The notes: generated from the letters alone by a model not told the origin. A stretch of DNA of 64,000 nt from Brevundimonas mediterranea (GCF_014196125.1 NZ_JACIDA010000002.1:620001-684000); one strand, 5' to 3'; counted from the stretch's first letter, positions 29,113 to 39,042 are shown. A program made the numbers and translations.

Positions 29113-29490
29113 CTACTTCAACACCGCATATCCGCGCTCCACCATCCGGCGCAGGGCTTCGTAGACTTCGGCGAGTTCGTCGAAGGCGGTGCGGGCGGCG
29201 GTCAGGCGGGCGACCTGGTCGGCGGTGACGGGGGAGCCGGAATGGGCCAGGCGCAGGGCCTCGGCGCCCCATTTGGCGCGAGCGCCTGCGGTCAGGACGG
29301 CCAGTTTCTGCAGGGAGGCGGCGTCCAGCCCTGTCAGGGCCTGGCCGATCAGCTCCTTGTTGGCGACATAGGCGGCGTAGTCGATCTGCTCCAGCTGGCC
29401 ACGCAGGCGGCGCTGCTCGTGCGGATCGGTGTCCTGCGGCTCGAAATGGTCGCTGTGGCGACGCACGCTCGAGGTCATCTTGGTCGACAT
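29113..29490 (-). CDS. Hypothetical helical protein, about 125 residues
   Basis: From ATG at 29490 the protein is soluble and predicted mostly alpha-helical (EQRRLRGQLEQIDYAAYVAN, then TAARTAFDELAEVYEALRRM). No domain is recognised. An upstream ATG at 29505 adds five residues. It lies between the lipocalin and a divergent SDR gene. The codon use is like that of its neighbours, which favours a real gene, but no function can be given. Confidence 0.6.
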   Translation of the reverse strand: MSTKMTSSVRRHSDHFEPQDTDPHEQRRLRGQLEQIDYAAYVANKELIGQALTGLDAASLQKLAVLTAGARAKWGAEALRLAHSGSPVTADQVARLTAARTAFDELAEVYEALRRMVERGYAVLK

Positions 29491-29631
29491 GGGCCGGCCC
29501 TCCACGGCCGGTCCAGACGGTTGCTGGCGGCCACATGAAGACGAAGGTTGCGCTGCGTCGGTTAACGCCGCGTTGCGCTGACGCTACGGAAACCCGATAT
29601 CCGCCGCCTGAGCCAAAAGCATGGAGCTGAC

Positions 29632-30423
29632 ATGGACCTGAAACTCGCACGCAAACGCGCCCTGATCTGCGGCGGTTCGTCCGGCCTGGGCCGGGCCGTG
29701 GCCACGGCCCTGGTGGCCGAGGGCGCCCATGTGGCCCTGCTGTCGCGCGACGCGGTCAAGCTTCAGGCCGTGGCCGATGAACTGAACGCCATGGGTCCGG
29801 GCAAGGCGGCCGTGGTCACGGCCGACCTGGCCGATCACGAGGGCCTGATGAAGGCCGCCGACCTGGCCGAGGAACTGCTGGGCGGCCATATCGAGATCCT
29901 GCTGAACAACACCGGGGGGCCGCCGCCGTCGGGCGTGTCGGGGCTGGAGCCGTCGGTCTGGCGCGATCATTTCGAATCCATGGTGCTGTCGATCTTCCGT
30001 CTGACGGACCGGGTGCTGCCGCGCATGCGGGCCGCCGGTTGGGGCCGGATCCTGAACGTCGCCTCGATCACCGTGGTCGAGCCGTCGGCCGCCCTGGGGG
30101 TGTCCAACACCCTGCGGGCCTCGGTCGCCGCCTGGGCCAAGACCCTGGCCAACGAGGTCGGGCCGGACGGGGTCACGGTCAACACCCTGCTGCCGGGCCG
30201 GATCGACACCCCGCGCATCGCACGCCTGGACCAGGCGACGGCCGAACGCACCGGCGTGACGCCGCAGGAGGCCCGCGCCGAATCCGTGAAATCCATCCCC
30301 GTCGGCCGGATCGGCGCGACCGAGGAGTTCGGCGCCACCGCCGCCTTCCTGGCCAGCCCCCTGGCCGCCTATGTCACCGGCTCGCTGATCCGGCTGGACG
30401 GTGGCGCGGTGAGGGCGATCTAG
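29632..30423 (+). CDS. Atypical short-chain dehydrogenase/reductase lacking the YxxxK pair
   Basis: A 263-residue Rossmann-fold protein of the SDR family. The cofactor motif CGGSSGLGRAVA is at about 13-24 and the NNTGG motif at 92-96. The catalytic Ser is in NVASIT (Ser145). Where classical SDRs have YxxxK the sequence reads SNTLR (158-162), so the catalytic Tyr and Lys are Ser and Arg. This change is shared with a known subgroup often annotated as 3-oxoacyl-ACP reductase-like, and its activity is unclear. The C terminus (YVTGSLIRLDGGAVRAI) is normal. GGAG precedes the ATG. Confidence 0.82.
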   Translation: MDLKLARKRALICGGSSGLGRAVATALVAEGAHVALLSRDAVKLQAVADELNAMGPGKAAVVTADLADHEGLMKAADLAEELLGGHIEILLNNTGGPPPSGVSGLEPSVWRDHFESMVLSIFRLTDRVLPRMRAAGWGRILNVASITVVEPSAALGVSNTLRASVAAWAKTLANEVGPDGVTVNTLLPGRIDTPRIARLDQATAERTGVTPQEARAESVKSIPVGRIGATEEFGATAAFLASPLAAYVTGSLIRLDGGAVRAI

Positions 30424-30441
30424 TCACGCGGGAGTTGGGGC

Positions 30442-31371
30442 TTACGCGCGGGGATGGGCCGCCGCATAGGCGTTCAGCAGGCGTTCAGCGTCGACGCCGG
30501 TGTATTTCTGGGTCGTCGACAGGCTGGCGTGGCCCAGCAGTTCCTGGATCGAGCGCAGGTCGGCGCCGGCGCTCAGCAGATGAGTCGCGAAACTGTGGCG
30601 CAGGGCGTGGGGGGTGGTGCGTTCAGGCAGGCCCAGCCGCCCGCGCAGCCGCTGGACCGACGCCTGGACGTGGCGCGGGCTGAGCGGACCGCCGCGCCGG
30701 GCGCGGAACAGGGCGTCGGACGGCTGAAGCGGAAAGGGCTGGAGCGCCAGATAGGCGTCCACGGCTGCGCGGACCGCCGGCAGGACCGGGACGATCCGGG
30801 TCTTTGATCCCTTGCCGAGAACACGCAGGGTTTCGCCCAGCGGGGCGTCGGCCCGGGTCAGGGACAGGCCCTCGGAAATTCGCAGGCCGCAGCCGTAGAG
30901 CAGGGTCAGGACGGCGCGGTCGCGCGCGGCCTCCCAGGGTTCGGCGTCCGGGTCGGCGTCGGGTTCGGCCAACAGGCCGCGCGCCTGATCCTCCGTCACG
31001 GGCCGGGGCAGGGACGGCTTGATCCGGGGGCCGCGCACCAGGGCCAGCTGGGGGGCGGGCGTGTCCAGCCGCCGGTCGAGAAAGGCGTGAAAGCCGCGAA
31101 TGGCCGACAGGGTCTGGCTGAGGGACCGGGCCGCCAGGGGATGATCGCCGGATCGGCGGTCCGCCAGATGGGCGCGGACCTCGGCGGCGGTGACGGTTCC
31201 CAGCGTCTTCAACGTCAGGGCCTCGCCGCGATGGCGTTCGAGGAAGGCGACATACAGCCGACCGATATGGCCGTAGGCCTCGAGGGTGCGCGGCGACAGC
31301 CGCCGCTCGTGCGCCAGATGCTCGAGCCAGGCGAGCAGGGCGTCGGCGGCGGTCAGTTCAACACCGGCCAT
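30442..31371 (-). CDS. xerC: Site-specific tyrosine recombinase XerC
   Basis: A 309-residue tyrosine recombinase acting with XerD at dif to resolve chromosome dimers. The N-terminal core-binding domain begins LAWLEHLAHERRLSPRTLEA. Catalytic residues: Arg in GCGLRISEGL, Lys in LGKGSKTR, His-x-x-Arg in HALRHSFATHLL, His in LLGHASLSTTQKYTG, and the nucleophile Tyr in KYTG. The start at 31371 overlaps the end of DUF484 by 19 bases; the DUF484-xerC pair is conserved in proteobacteria, which supports XerC over a phage integrase. Confidence 0.92.
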   Translation of the reverse strand: MAGVELTAADALLAWLEHLAHERRLSPRTLEAYGHIGRLYVAFLERHRGEALTLKTLGTVTAAEVRAHLADRRSGDHPLAARSLSQTLSAIRGFHAFLDRRLDTPAPQLALVRGPRIKPSLPRPVTEDQARGLLAEPDADPDAEPWEAARDRAVLTLLYGCGLRISEGLSLTRADAPLGETLRVLGKGSKTRIVPVLPAVRAAVDAYLALQPFPLQPSDALFRARRGGPLSPRHVQASVQRLRGRLGLPERTTPHALRHSFATHLLSAGADLRSIQELLGHASLSTTQKYTGVDAERLLNAYAAAHPRA

Positions 31372-32078
31372 CGCTCGGCCATCCGCTCCACCACCCGGGC
31401 CAGGAAGGCCGCCAGTTCGCAGCCCATGGTCGGGGTGAAACCCGCTTCCTCGGGCGAGCCGAAGGCGCACAGGCAGGACCGGGGCGGTTCGCCCGGCGTC
31501 AGATGCGGGGCCATGCGGATCAGGGCGACCGACTTCACCTGATCGGCGGCCGCGCCGAACAGGTCCAGTCCCTCGAACACCGGCCCCAGCCACGTCAGGC
31601 CATGCTCGCCCAGCAGATTGTCCACCGCGCCCGGCTCCAGCGCACGCCAACCGAAGGGCACGCCGCCCGGCTTTTCCATGGCGATGGCGGCGCCGGCCAG
31701 ACCGAACCGACCCTGGGCCGCCGCATCCAGACGGCGCGCCAGGTCGGAATGGTTGCGCGCCTCCATCAGGTCCAGGGCGGCGACATGGGTCTGGGTCTGG
31801 GCGGCGAAATTGGCCCGGGCGATCATCTCGACCTCGCGCCGGGCGCCGGTCTCGCGTTCGACCACCGCCTCGAGCCGGGTCAGGGCGGCGGCGCCGAACT
31901 CGACCACATTGCGACCGTGCGGACGCAGGCCGATCTCCTCCAGCAGGGAGCGATCGTCCAGCAGGGTCTGGGCGTGCGTCTGCAGCCAGCCGCGCACCTC
32001 GGGCCAGTGCAGGCCGTCGCCCAGATGGGGGACCGGCTCCGCCTCGGAGGTTTCGAAAAGGTCCAATGAGCCGCTCAA
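31353..32078 (-). CDS. DUF484 family protein
   Basis: A 241-residue cytosolic protein with a GAF-like domain. It starts at a TTG with GAGAGG a few bases upstream; the N-terminal segment WPEVRGWLQTHAQTLLDDRS is the usual family start. The family almost always sits upstream of xerC, as here, but its function is unknown. The end of the gene overlaps the start of xerC by 19 bases. Confidence 0.85.
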   Translation of the reverse strand: MSGSLDLFETSEAEPVPHLGDGLHWPEVRGWLQTHAQTLLDDRSLLEEIGLRPHGRNVVEFGAAALTRLEAVVERETGARREVEMIARANFAAQTQTHVAALDLMEARNHSDLARRLDAAAQGRFGLAGAAIAMEKPGGVPFGWRALEPGAVDNLLGEHGLTWLGPVFEGLDLFGAAADQVKSVALIRMAPHLTPGEPPRSCLCAFGSPEEAGFTPTMGCELAAFLARVVERMAERWPVLN

Positions 32079-32102
32079 ACAGACCTCTCCGTGACGCGCG
32101 AT

Positions 32103-32756
32103 TTACAGGATGGACTGACCGGTCTTGGCCCAGTCCGCCACGAAGGCATCAAGACCTCTGTCGGTTAACGGGTGCTTTACCAGGGCCTTGAATGTGTCGG
32201 CGCCGAAGGTGGCGGCGTCCGATCCGGCGACGGCGGCGGCGGCCACATGGGCGACATTGCGCAGCGAGGCGGCCAGGATCTGGGTCTCGAAACCGTGCAC
32301 GTCATAGAGGACGCGGATCTCTTCCAGCAGGGCGATGCCGTCGGCGCCATTGTCTTCCAGTCGGCCGACGAAGGGCGAGACGAAGGTGGCGCCGGCCTTG
32401 GCGGCCAGCAGGGCCTGGGCGGCGGAGAAGCACAGGGTGACGTTGGTCTGGATCCCCTTGTCGGTGAAGACGCGGCAGGCGCGCAGGCCGTCCCAGGTCA
32501 GGGGCAGTTTCACGACCACGTTCGGGGCGATGGCGGCGAGCTTGTCGCCCTCCTTGACCATGGTCTCGAAATCGAGCGAGACGGCCTCGGCGGAAATCGG
32601 CCCCTCGACCAGGGCGCAGATTTCGGCGATGACCTCGGCGATGTTCCGACCCGACTTGGCGATCAGCGACGGATTGGTGGTGACGCCGTCCACCATTCCG
32701 GTGGGGATCATGTCCTTGATGATGGCGACGTCGGCGGTATCGAGAAAGAGTTTCAT
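32103..32756 (-). CDS. fsa: Transaldolase-type fructose-6-phosphate aldolase
   Basis: A 217-residue TIM-barrel protein of the short transaldolase (TalC/Fsa/MipB) group. The N terminus [16 protein letters not shown] and [15 protein letters not shown] are diagnostic. The Schiff-base Lys is in [12 protein letters not shown] (about residue 84), and [20 protein letters not shown] with [11 protein letters not shown] follow. Members act as fructose-6-phosphate aldolase or as transaldolase; sequence alone does not decide. The alternative start at 32768 adds four residues. The gene diverges from priA with about 30 bases between the two starts. Confidence 0.9.
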   Translation of the reverse strand: MKLFLDTADVAIIKDMIPTGMVDGVTTNPSLIAKSGRNIAEVIAEICALVEGPISAEAVSLDFETMVKEGDKLAAIAPNVVVKLPLTWDGLRACRVFTDKGIQTNVTLCFSAAQALLAAKAGATFVSPFVGRLEDNGADGIALLEEIRVLYDVHGFETQILAASLRNVAHVAAAAVAGSDAATFGADTFKALVKHPLTDRGLDAFVADWAKTGQSIL

Positions 32757-32786
32757 GGACGGCTTCATAGCCGAGGGCGAAGTTCG

Positions 32787-34949
32787 GTGAAAGTCGCCTC
32801 GGTCCTCATTCCCCTGCCCGTGCCGGAAGCCTTCGATTACGAGGCGCCCGAAGGCATGACCCTGGCGCGCGGCGATCAGGTGGCCGTGCCCCTGGGCCCA
32901 CGGCTGATCCGGGGCGTGGTGTCCGAGGTGTTCGAGACCACCGGCTCCAACCGGCGGCTGAAATCGGTCGACTCGAGACTGGACGATCCCGCCCTGCCGG
33001 CCGGCGTGATGGATTTCGTCGAATGGGCCGGGCGCTGGACCCTTTCCCCGCCCGGCGAGATGGCGGCGACGGCGCTGAAGGGGCTGCGCGCACCGAGTCC
33101 CCGGCCGGAACGCAAGGTGCGGCGGGTCGGCGACCGCCAGCCGGCGCGCGCCACCCCGGCCCGGACAGGCGTGCTTGAGGCCCTGGGTGAGCGCGCCATG
33201 GCGGGCGCCGATCTGGCGCGCTCCGCCGGCGTGTCGTCAGGCGTGATCAAGGGACTGATCGACGAGGGCGTTCTGGAGATCGTCGAGATCGCGGCGGAGG
33301 CGGCGTTCGACCGGCCCGACCCCGACCACGCCCCGGCGACCCTGAACGGCGACCAGGCGGCGGCGGCGGCGGCCCTGGTTGACGGCGTCACCGGCGGCGG
33401 CTTTCGCCCCTTCCTGCTGGACGGGGTCACGGGGTCGGGCAAGACCGAGGCCTATCTGGAGGCGATCGCACGGGTGCTGCGGGCCGATCCGGCGGCGCAG
33501 ATCCTGATCCTTCTGCCCGAAATCGCCCTGACCCAGGCCCTGATCGAGCGGATCACGGCCCGGTTCGGCGCCGCCCCGGCCGAATGGCATTCCGGCGTCG
33601 CGCCACCGCGCCGGCGTCAGGTTTGGGAGGCGGTGGTCGCCGGCCGGTGCAATATCGTGGTCGGCGCCCGTTCGGCCCTGTTCCTGCCCTTCGTCAATCT
33701 GCGGCTGATCGTGGTGGACGAGGAGCACGACAGTTCGTTCAAACAGGAAGAGGGTCTGGTCTATCACGGACGGGATCTGGCGGTGGCGCGAGCGCGGATC
33801 GAAAAGGCGGCCGTGGTTCTGGCCTCGGCGACGCCGTCGCTGGAAACCCTGTGGAACGCCCAGGCCGGGCGGTATGACTGGCTGAAGCTGGGCGCGCGTC
33901 ACGGTGTGGCGGTGATGCCCGATATCGAACTGCTGGACCTGCGCCAGCACACGCCCGATCCCCAGACATGGCTGTCGCAACCGCTGCGTCTGGCGGTGGC
34001 CGAGACCCTGGCGCGCGGCGAGCAGACCCTGTTGTTCCTGAACCGGCGCGGTTATGCGCCCGTCGTCCTGTGCCGCGTCTGCGGGCACCGGCTGACGGCG
34101 CCGGACACCGACAGCTGGCTGGTCGAGCACCGCTACACCGGCCGACTGGTCTGTCACCTGACCGGCTTCTCCATGGCGCGGCCCAAACAGTGCCCGTCAT
34201 GCGGGGCTGAGGATTCCCTCGTCTCGGTCGGCCCCGGCGTCGAACGGGTCGAGGAAGAGGTGCGCCAGCTGTTCCCCGAGGCGCGGACGGCGGTGTTCAG
34301 CTCCGACACCGTGCCCGACGCCAAGTCGGCCCGGGCCTTGATCCAGCGGATGACCGACGGCGAGATCGACATTCTGGTCGCCACCCAGGCCGCCGCCAAG
34401 GGCCACAACTTCCCGCGCCTGACCCTGGTCGGGGTGGTGGATGCGGACCTGGGCTTGCGGGGCGGCGACCTGCGGGCGGCCGAGCGGACCTATCAGCTGC
34501 TGGCCCAGGCGACAGGGCGGGCGGGCCGCGCCGACCGACCGGGGCGGGCCATTTTGCAGACCTGGACGCCCGAACACCCGGTGCTTCAGGCCCTGGCGGC
34601 CGGCGACCGGGACGCCTTCGTCGAGGCGGAGATGGCCGAGCGGGAAGCCGCCGCCCTGCCCCCCTTCGGCCGGTTGGCGGCGATCATCGTGTCCAGCGAG
34701 AATGCGGCGGCGGTGGAGAAGGTCGCCGCCGACCTGGCCCAGGCCATTCCCAACGCCGAACGGCTGGAGGTCTATGGCCCCGCCGACGCGCCCCTGGCCC
34801 TGGTGCGCGGACGGCGGCGCAAGCGGCTGCTGGTGCGGGCGGACCGCGACGTCAATCTTCAGGCCTTCCTGCGCGCCTGGCTGACGCGGGTGAAAATCCC
34901 CGCCTCGGTCCGGCTGACGGTGGACGTCGATCCCTACTCCTTCCTCTGA
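32787..34949 (+). CDS. priA: Primosomal protein N' (replication restart helicase PriA)
   Basis: A 720-residue ATP-dependent 3'-5' helicase that rebuilds replication forks. The start is GTG at 32787, giving [20 protein letters not shown], the normal DNA-binding N terminus; the frame upstream of it is not coding. Walker A is [16 protein letters not shown], Walker B is [12 protein letters not shown]. The zinc cysteines are in the insertion beginning CRVCGHR and ending CPSCGAEDS. Motifs [20 protein letters not shown] and [13 protein letters not shown] follow. The length is typical. It stands head to head with the fsa gene. Confidence 0.95.
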   Translation: MKVASVLIPLPVPEAFDYEAPEGMTLARGDQVAVPLGPRLIRGVVSEVFETTGSNRRLKSVDSRLDDPALPAGVMDFVEWAGRWTLSPPGEMAATALKGLRAPSPRPERKVRRVGDRQPARATPARTGVLEALGERAMAGADLARSAGVSSGVIKGLIDEGVLEIVEIAAEAAFDRPDPDHAPATLNGDQAAAAAALVDGVTGGGFRPFLLDGVTGSGKTEAYLEAIARVLRADPAAQILILLPEIALTQALIERITARFGAAPAEWHSGVAPPRRRQVWEAVVAGRCNIVVGARSALFLPFVNLRLIVVDEEHDSSFKQEEGLVYHGRDLAVARARIEKAAVVLASATPSLETLWNAQAGRYDWLKLGARHGVAVMPDIELLDLRQHTPDPQTWLSQPLRLAVAETLARGEQTLLFLNRRGYAPVVLCRVCGHRLTAPDTDSWLVEHRYTGRLVCHLTGFSMARPKQCPSCGAEDSLVSVGPGVERVEEEVRQLFPEARTAVFSSDTVPDAKSARALIQRMTDGEIDILVATQAAAKGHNFPRLTLVGVVDADLGLRGGDLRAAERTYQLLAQATGRAGRADRPGRAILQTWTPEHPVLQALAAGDRDAFVEAEMAEREAAALPPFGRLAAIIVSSENAAAVEKVAADLAQAIPNAERLEVYGPADAPLALVRGRRRKRLLVRADRDVNLQAFLRAWLTRVKIPASVRLTVDVDPYSFL

Positions 34950-34972
34950 CCGCCCCATGGCCGCAACGAGGA

Positions 34973-35049
34973 TGGAGGCCTGGCCTCCGAGTCGAACGGA
35001 GGGTTTTCGGGCTTGCAAGCCCGCCGCGTAGCCACTCCGCCACCAGGCC
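34973..35049 (-). tRNA. tRNA-Cys (anticodon GCA)
   Basis: A minus-strand cloverleaf with encoded CCA. The acceptor stem GGCCTGG pairs with CCAGGCC, followed by discriminator T and CCA. The D arm is GGCGGAGTGGCTACGC, the anticodon loop TTGCAAG with GCA anticodon sits on a CGGGC/CCCG stem, and the T arm is CTCCGTTCGACTCGGAG. The U73 discriminator is the cysteine identity element. Confidence 0.93.
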
Positions 35050-35306
35050 GTAACGCGTGCAGACTGCCACGGGCTTGGCTGCGGCTGATGTCAGGCGCGT
35101 TTCGACATGTAACGCGCCGTAGCGGCGATATGGGGCGCGAAAACTCATCGGGCGGGCGGCGACCCGCGCATCGTCGGCGGCGGAGACGGTCATTCACGAA
35201 GGCCGGGTGGTTGCTCCCGCATGTCCGATGGCGAAGGCGTGCCCCCGTCTTCAGGGTCCAGTCATCGAGGGCCGGTCGCCGGCCCGGCATGAACAGGACG
35301 CCCGCC

Positions 35307-35732
35307 ATGAAGACCCTTTCCGCCCTTTGCGCTTCCGCTGCTCTTGCAACCGCCCTGGCGTCGACCTCCGCCTTGGCCGCCGACGTCACCTTCGACTTTG
35401 ACGTCGCTGCGCCGACCGGGCGGATCATGGTCGCCCTGTTCGACAGCGAGGCCAACTACGGCGGCGAGGGCCAGCCGGTTCGTTACGCCATGGTGGACGC
35501 AGCAGCCGCTTCCAAACAGGTCAGGTTCGAGGACCTGCCGGACGGCGACTATGCGATGCGCGCCTTCCATGACGTCGACGGCGACGGGAAGATGAACACC
35601 AATCCGTTCGGCATGCCGATCGAGCCCTTCGCCTTCTCGAACAACGCCGCCGGAAACATGGGTCCGGCGTCCTGGGCGCGCGCGAAGTTCACAGCGACCG
35701 GCGCGGTCGTCCAGACCATCGCCCTGAAATAA
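35307..35732 (+). CDS. DUF2141 family exported protein
   Basis: A 141-residue periplasmic or surface protein. The signal peptide MKTLSALCASAALATALAST ends near ALA-AD. The mature domain matches DUF2141 (ASNASE-like beta sandwich): GRIMVALFDSEANYGG, then YAMRAFHDVDGDGKMNTNPF, whose DVDGDGKMN loop looks like a calcium site, then PIEPFAFSNNAAGNMG. AGGA lies eight bases before the ATG at 35307. It is 24 bases before the carotenoid oxygenase gene, a pairing seen in other alphaproteobacteria, so a joint function is possible. Confidence 0.85.
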   Translation: MKTLSALCASAALATALASTSALAADVTFDFDVAAPTGRIMVALFDSEANYGGEGQPVRYAMVDAAAASKQVRFEDLPDGDYAMRAFHDVDGDGKMNTNPFGMPIEPFAFSNNAAGNMGPASWARAKFTATGAVVQTIALK

Positions 35733-35756
35733 TCAGACCCTGTCCGGAGCCAGATC

Positions 35757-37229
35757 ATGATCCCGTCCCGCCGTTCCTTCCTGTTGGCCGCCGCTGCGCT
35801 GTCGGCCGCCGTCGCCACGCCCGAGATGGTCCGCGCCGCCGCCGCCCTTGACGCCGCCGCCCAGGCGGACTGGGCCCTGGCCACCCGCGACGTCGAGGGC
35901 GATCTGCCGCGTCAGACGATGCGCCTGATCCACGGCCGGGCGCCGGCGGGGCTGGAGGGCGCCTTGTTCCGCAACGGACCGGGTCGGTTCCGACGGCCGG
36001 GCGGGTCCGTCACCCACTGGTTCGACGGCGACGGCCTGATGCGGGCCTTCCGCATCCAGGACGGCCAGGCCACGCTGGAGGCCCGGTTCGCCGATACGCC
36101 CAAGCGCCGGGTCGAGACCGAACTGGACGCCGTCGTGACCCCGGGGTTCGGGACCGGCGGCGACCCACGCGCGCGGGTCAGCTCGAACGACGACGCCAGC
36201 GCCGCCAACACGGCCGTCCTGGCGGCGGGAGACCAGATCTGGGCCTTGTGGGAAGGCGGTTCGCCCCTGGCGATGGATGCGTCCGACCTGTCGACCCAGG
36301 GCTTCGTCACCCTGCGGGAAGATCTGAAAGGCATGCCGTTCCAGGCCCACCCTCGGCGCGCGCCCGACGGCTCGATCTGGAACGTGGGCACGGCCGGCGC
36401 CCAAGCCGTGATCTGGCGGCTGAACGCCGACGGCGGACTGAACCGGGCCGAGATCGTCCGCCTGCCGCGCGCCAGCTATATGCACGACTTCACCGCCACC
36501 GACCGGCACCTGATCCTGGTGCTTCAGCCCTGGATCCAGGAACGCCAGGCCATGCCCGTCATCAATGGCCTGGTGTGGCGTCCGGAGACCGGGACACAGG
36601 TCATGGTGCTGGACAAGGACGACCTCACGCAGTCACGCCTCTATGAGCTGCCGGGCTTCTTCCATTTCCATCTGGGCGACGCCTGGGCCGAACGCGACGG
36701 TACCATCCGTTTCGACGTCGCCGCCAGCGGCGATCCGCGCTTCGCCGTCGCCGGCGCGCGGGTGCTGGTCGAAGGCCATGGCGTCGTGCCGGGCGACCCG
36801 GCGAAACTGGCCCTGGTCACCCTGCGCCCCGACGGCAAGGCTGACATGCTGACGACCGACGCCGTCGGCGAGTTTCCAAAGGCCGACCCCCGTCGTCTGG
36901 GGCTGAAGCGCAGCTTGACCGTTCACACCAGCGGCGAAACCACGGGGCGCCCCCTGCCCACGGGTCTGGCCGTGCAGGACTGGGACAGCGGCCGGTCGCA
37001 CGGCTTCACCTTCGGGCTTCATCAGATCGTCGAGGAGACGGTCTTCGTGCCCAAGCCCGGCGCCACGGCCGAGACCGACGCCTGGCTGGTCGGACCGTCG
37101 GTCAATCTGAAGGCCGGGCGCACCGAACTGCACGTCTTCGACGCGGCCCATGTCGAGGACGGGCCAGTGGCGACCTGGCAGGCGGACACGGCCCTCCCCG
37201 CAGGCTTCCACGGAACCTGGGTGGGATAG
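35757..37229 (+). CDS. Carotenoid oxygenase (RPE65/CCD family), Tat-exported
   Basis: A 490-residue non-haem iron dioxygenase that cleaves carotenoid or related double bonds. The N terminus SRRSFLLAAAALSAAVA is a twin-arginine signal, so it should act in the periplasm. The four iron His ligands are visible in FQAHPRRAPD, YMHDFTATD, FFHFHLGDAW and GFHGTWVG (C-terminal). The family start block LEGALFRNGPGRFRRPGGS and HWFDGDGLMRAFRI is present. The substrate (carotenoid, apocarotenoid or stilbene-like) is unknown. In an operon with the DUF2141 gene. Confidence 0.9.
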   Translation: MIPSRRSFLLAAAALSAAVATPEMVRAAAALDAAAQADWALATRDVEGDLPRQTMRLIHGRAPAGLEGALFRNGPGRFRRPGGSVTHWFDGDGLMRAFRIQDGQATLEARFADTPKRRVETELDAVVTPGFGTGGDPRARVSSNDDASAANTAVLAAGDQIWALWEGGSPLAMDASDLSTQGFVTLREDLKGMPFQAHPRRAPDGSIWNVGTAGAQAVIWRLNADGGLNRAEIVRLPRASYMHDFTATDRHLILVLQPWIQERQAMPVINGLVWRPETGTQVMVLDKDDLTQSRLYELPGFFHFHLGDAWAERDGTIRFDVAASGDPRFAVAGARVLVEGHGVVPGDPAKLALVTLRPDGKADMLTTDAVGEFPKADPRRLGLKRSLTVHTSGETTGRPLPTGLAVQDWDSGRSHGFTFGLHQIVEETVFVPKPGATAETDAWLVGPSVNLKAGRTELHVFDAAHVEDGPVATWQADTALPAGFHGTWVG

Positions 37230-37295
37230 GGTGGCCAAGGCACGGCGCTTGCGGGCCTTCACGGTTCGCAAAGCCCGACGTGCCAAGGTGAGACC

Positions 37296-38423
37296 ATGAC
37301 CCCCGTCCAGACGCCCGCCGATCTGCGCCCCATCACCGCCCTGCGTTTCGGCGCGGCGATCTGGGTGGCCGTCTACACCTTCTGGGAAAACCTTGCCGGC
37401 GCCGGGTCGTCCGGCCTTGTCGACAAGGGCTATCTGGGGGTCGAACTGTTCTTCGTCCTGTCCGGCTTCATCCTCAGCCATGTCTATCTTCAGTCGGCGG
37501 GCGAGAAGCGGTTTTCGTATCGCGGCTTCCTGTGGGCGCGGGTGGCGCGGGTCTATCCCCTCCATATCGCGACCCTGGTCGGGGTGGGGCTGTTGGCCGC
37601 CGTCGCCCTGGTCGCCGGGATGAGCGTGGACAGCAATGTGCTGTCGTGGGTCTCGCTTCCGGCCAATCTGCTGATGGTCCACGCCTGGGGCCTGGCCCCC
37701 GTCGCTGGTTGGAACCACCCGTCCTGGTCGATTTCGGCCGAATGGTTCGCCTATCTCTGTTTCCCCCTGTTCGCCTTCGTCTTCTGGCGCGCGCGTGAGA
37801 AGCCGGTGGCGGCCGTGGTCGGCGCGGCGGCCTTTCTGGCGGTGCTCTATTACGGGTTCGAGCGCGTCGCGGGCTTTCCGTTGACCGAGGCGACCATCCG
37901 CTGGGGCGCCTTGCGCATCGTGCCCTGTTTCGCCCTGGGCTGCGCCCTGTACCTCGTCTACCGCAAGGCGCCGCTGAAGGCGCCCTGGACCGCCTCGGCC
38001 GTGTCGTTCGGCCTCATGGTGCTGAGCGCGGCCCTGGGCCTGTGGGACGGCGTCACGGTGCTGCTGGCCGGCGCACTGATCCTGTCGCTGGCGTCGCTGC
38101 CGAACGAACGGGCCGGATGGCTGGCGTCCAAGCCGGCGGTCTATCTGGGGGAGATCAGCTATTCGGTCTATATGGTCTGCGTACCTTGGAAGCTGCTAGC
38201 CGTTAACCTTGCGGCCAAGCTGACCGACGCTCCGGACAAGCAGCTTCAACTTTTCGTGTGGTTGGCGATTTTCGCGCTTTTGCCGGTCGTGGCGGCCCTG
38301 TCCTACCACCTGGTGGAACACCCGGCACGCAAGGCTTTGAGAGGTATGGCGCAAGGACGCAAAACAGCGTCAAGCGACAAACCACAGGACGGCGATACGC
38401 CGAAAAGGGTTTTTCAATCCTAA
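37296..38423 (+). CDS. Acyltransferase 3 family membrane protein (OafA-like)
   Basis: A 375-residue inner-membrane protein with about ten spans, of the family that O-acylates polysaccharides and lipids. Core motifs: LRPITALRFGAAIWVAVY at the N terminus, GYLGVELFFVLSGFILSHVY, RVARVYPLHIATLV, and SWSISAEWFAYLCFP. Most members have a His in the first membrane segment (a VLYHF-type motif); here the equivalent position is Thr28 in VYTFWE, so catalysis may be altered. The C-terminal 35 residues are hydrophilic and cytosolic. It appears to be transcribed alone. Confidence 0.85.
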   Translation: MTPVQTPADLRPITALRFGAAIWVAVYTFWENLAGAGSSGLVDKGYLGVELFFVLSGFILSHVYLQSAGEKRFSYRGFLWARVARVYPLHIATLVGVGLLAAVALVAGMSVDSNVLSWVSLPANLLMVHAWGLAPVAGWNHPSWSISAEWFAYLCFPLFAFVFWRAREKPVAAVVGAAAFLAVLYYGFERVAGFPLTEATIRWGALRIVPCFALGCALYLVYRKAPLKAPWTASAVSFGLMVLSAALGLWDGVTVLLAGALILSLASLPNERAGWLASKPAVYLGEISYSVYMVCVPWKLLAVNLAAKLTDAPDKQLQLFVWLAIFALLPVVAALSYHLVEHPARKALRGMAQGRKTASSDKPQDGDTPKRVFQS

Positions 38424-38471
38424 TTTCCTATGGTCTAAAAAGACCATCGGCAGTCGGGACGAGACCTCAGC

Positions 38472-39002
38472 ATGATGAAACGGCTCAAAGCCGCCGCGGT
38501 TGCGGCGACCCTCGGTTTTTTTGCGCTGGGCGTCACCCCCGTTTCCGCAAAGGCCGATGAGCCGTACTGGCAGTGCGTGACCTTCGCCCGCATGTTCTCG
38601 GGCATCAACATCTTCGGCGACGCCTGGACCTGGTGGCGTCAGGCCACCGAGAAGTTCCGCACCGGCGACGCGCCCGAAACGGGTTCGGTCCTGGTCTTCC
38701 GTCCCGAAGGCCGGATGAGCCGGGGCCATGTCGCCGTCGTCTCCGACATCCTGACCGACCGGGTCGTGCGCGTGACCCACGCCAACTGGGGCGGCAGCCG
38801 CGGCAGGGTCGAGGAAAACGTCACCGTCGTTGACGTTTCTCCCTCCAACGACTGGTCCCAGGTCAAGGTCTGGTACAATCCGATCAACGGCCTGGGCACG
38901 ACCGTCTATCCAACCTACGGCTTCATCTACAAAGGCGCCCGCGACGCCTTCGACGCCGGGCGTCAGATCGCGTCGAACGCTTCGAGCCAAGGCCAGCACT
39001 AG
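38472..39002 (+). CDS. Exported CHAP-domain amidase
   Basis: A 176-residue secreted protein; signal peptide MMKRLKAAAVAATLGFFALG, cleavage near VSA-KA. The CHAP (NlpC/P60-like) fold has catalytic Cys in WQCVTFARMFSG (about residue 35), His in MSRGHVAVVSD and Asn in THANWGG. Such enzymes cut peptide cross-links or amide bonds in peptidoglycan. It is compact, with no wall-binding domain except a short C-terminal tail. Neighbouring genes do not point to a specific substrate. Confidence 0.88.
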   Translation: MMKRLKAAAVAATLGFFALGVTPVSAKADEPYWQCVTFARMFSGINIFGDAWTWWRQATEKFRTGDAPETGSVLVFRPEGRMSRGHVAVVSDILTDRVVRVTHANWGGSRGRVEENVTVVDVSPSNDWSQVKVWYNPINGLGTTVYPTYGFIYKGARDAFDAGRQIASNASSQGQH

Positions 39003-39042
39003 GCCGACTTGCGCATCCGCCCCCTGCGGGCGATAGCGACGC

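Noticed and set aside
30442..31371. Phage or island integrase
   Set aside because: The DUF484 partner and full XerC motifs identify the housekeeping recombinase; no att site or cargo adjoins it.
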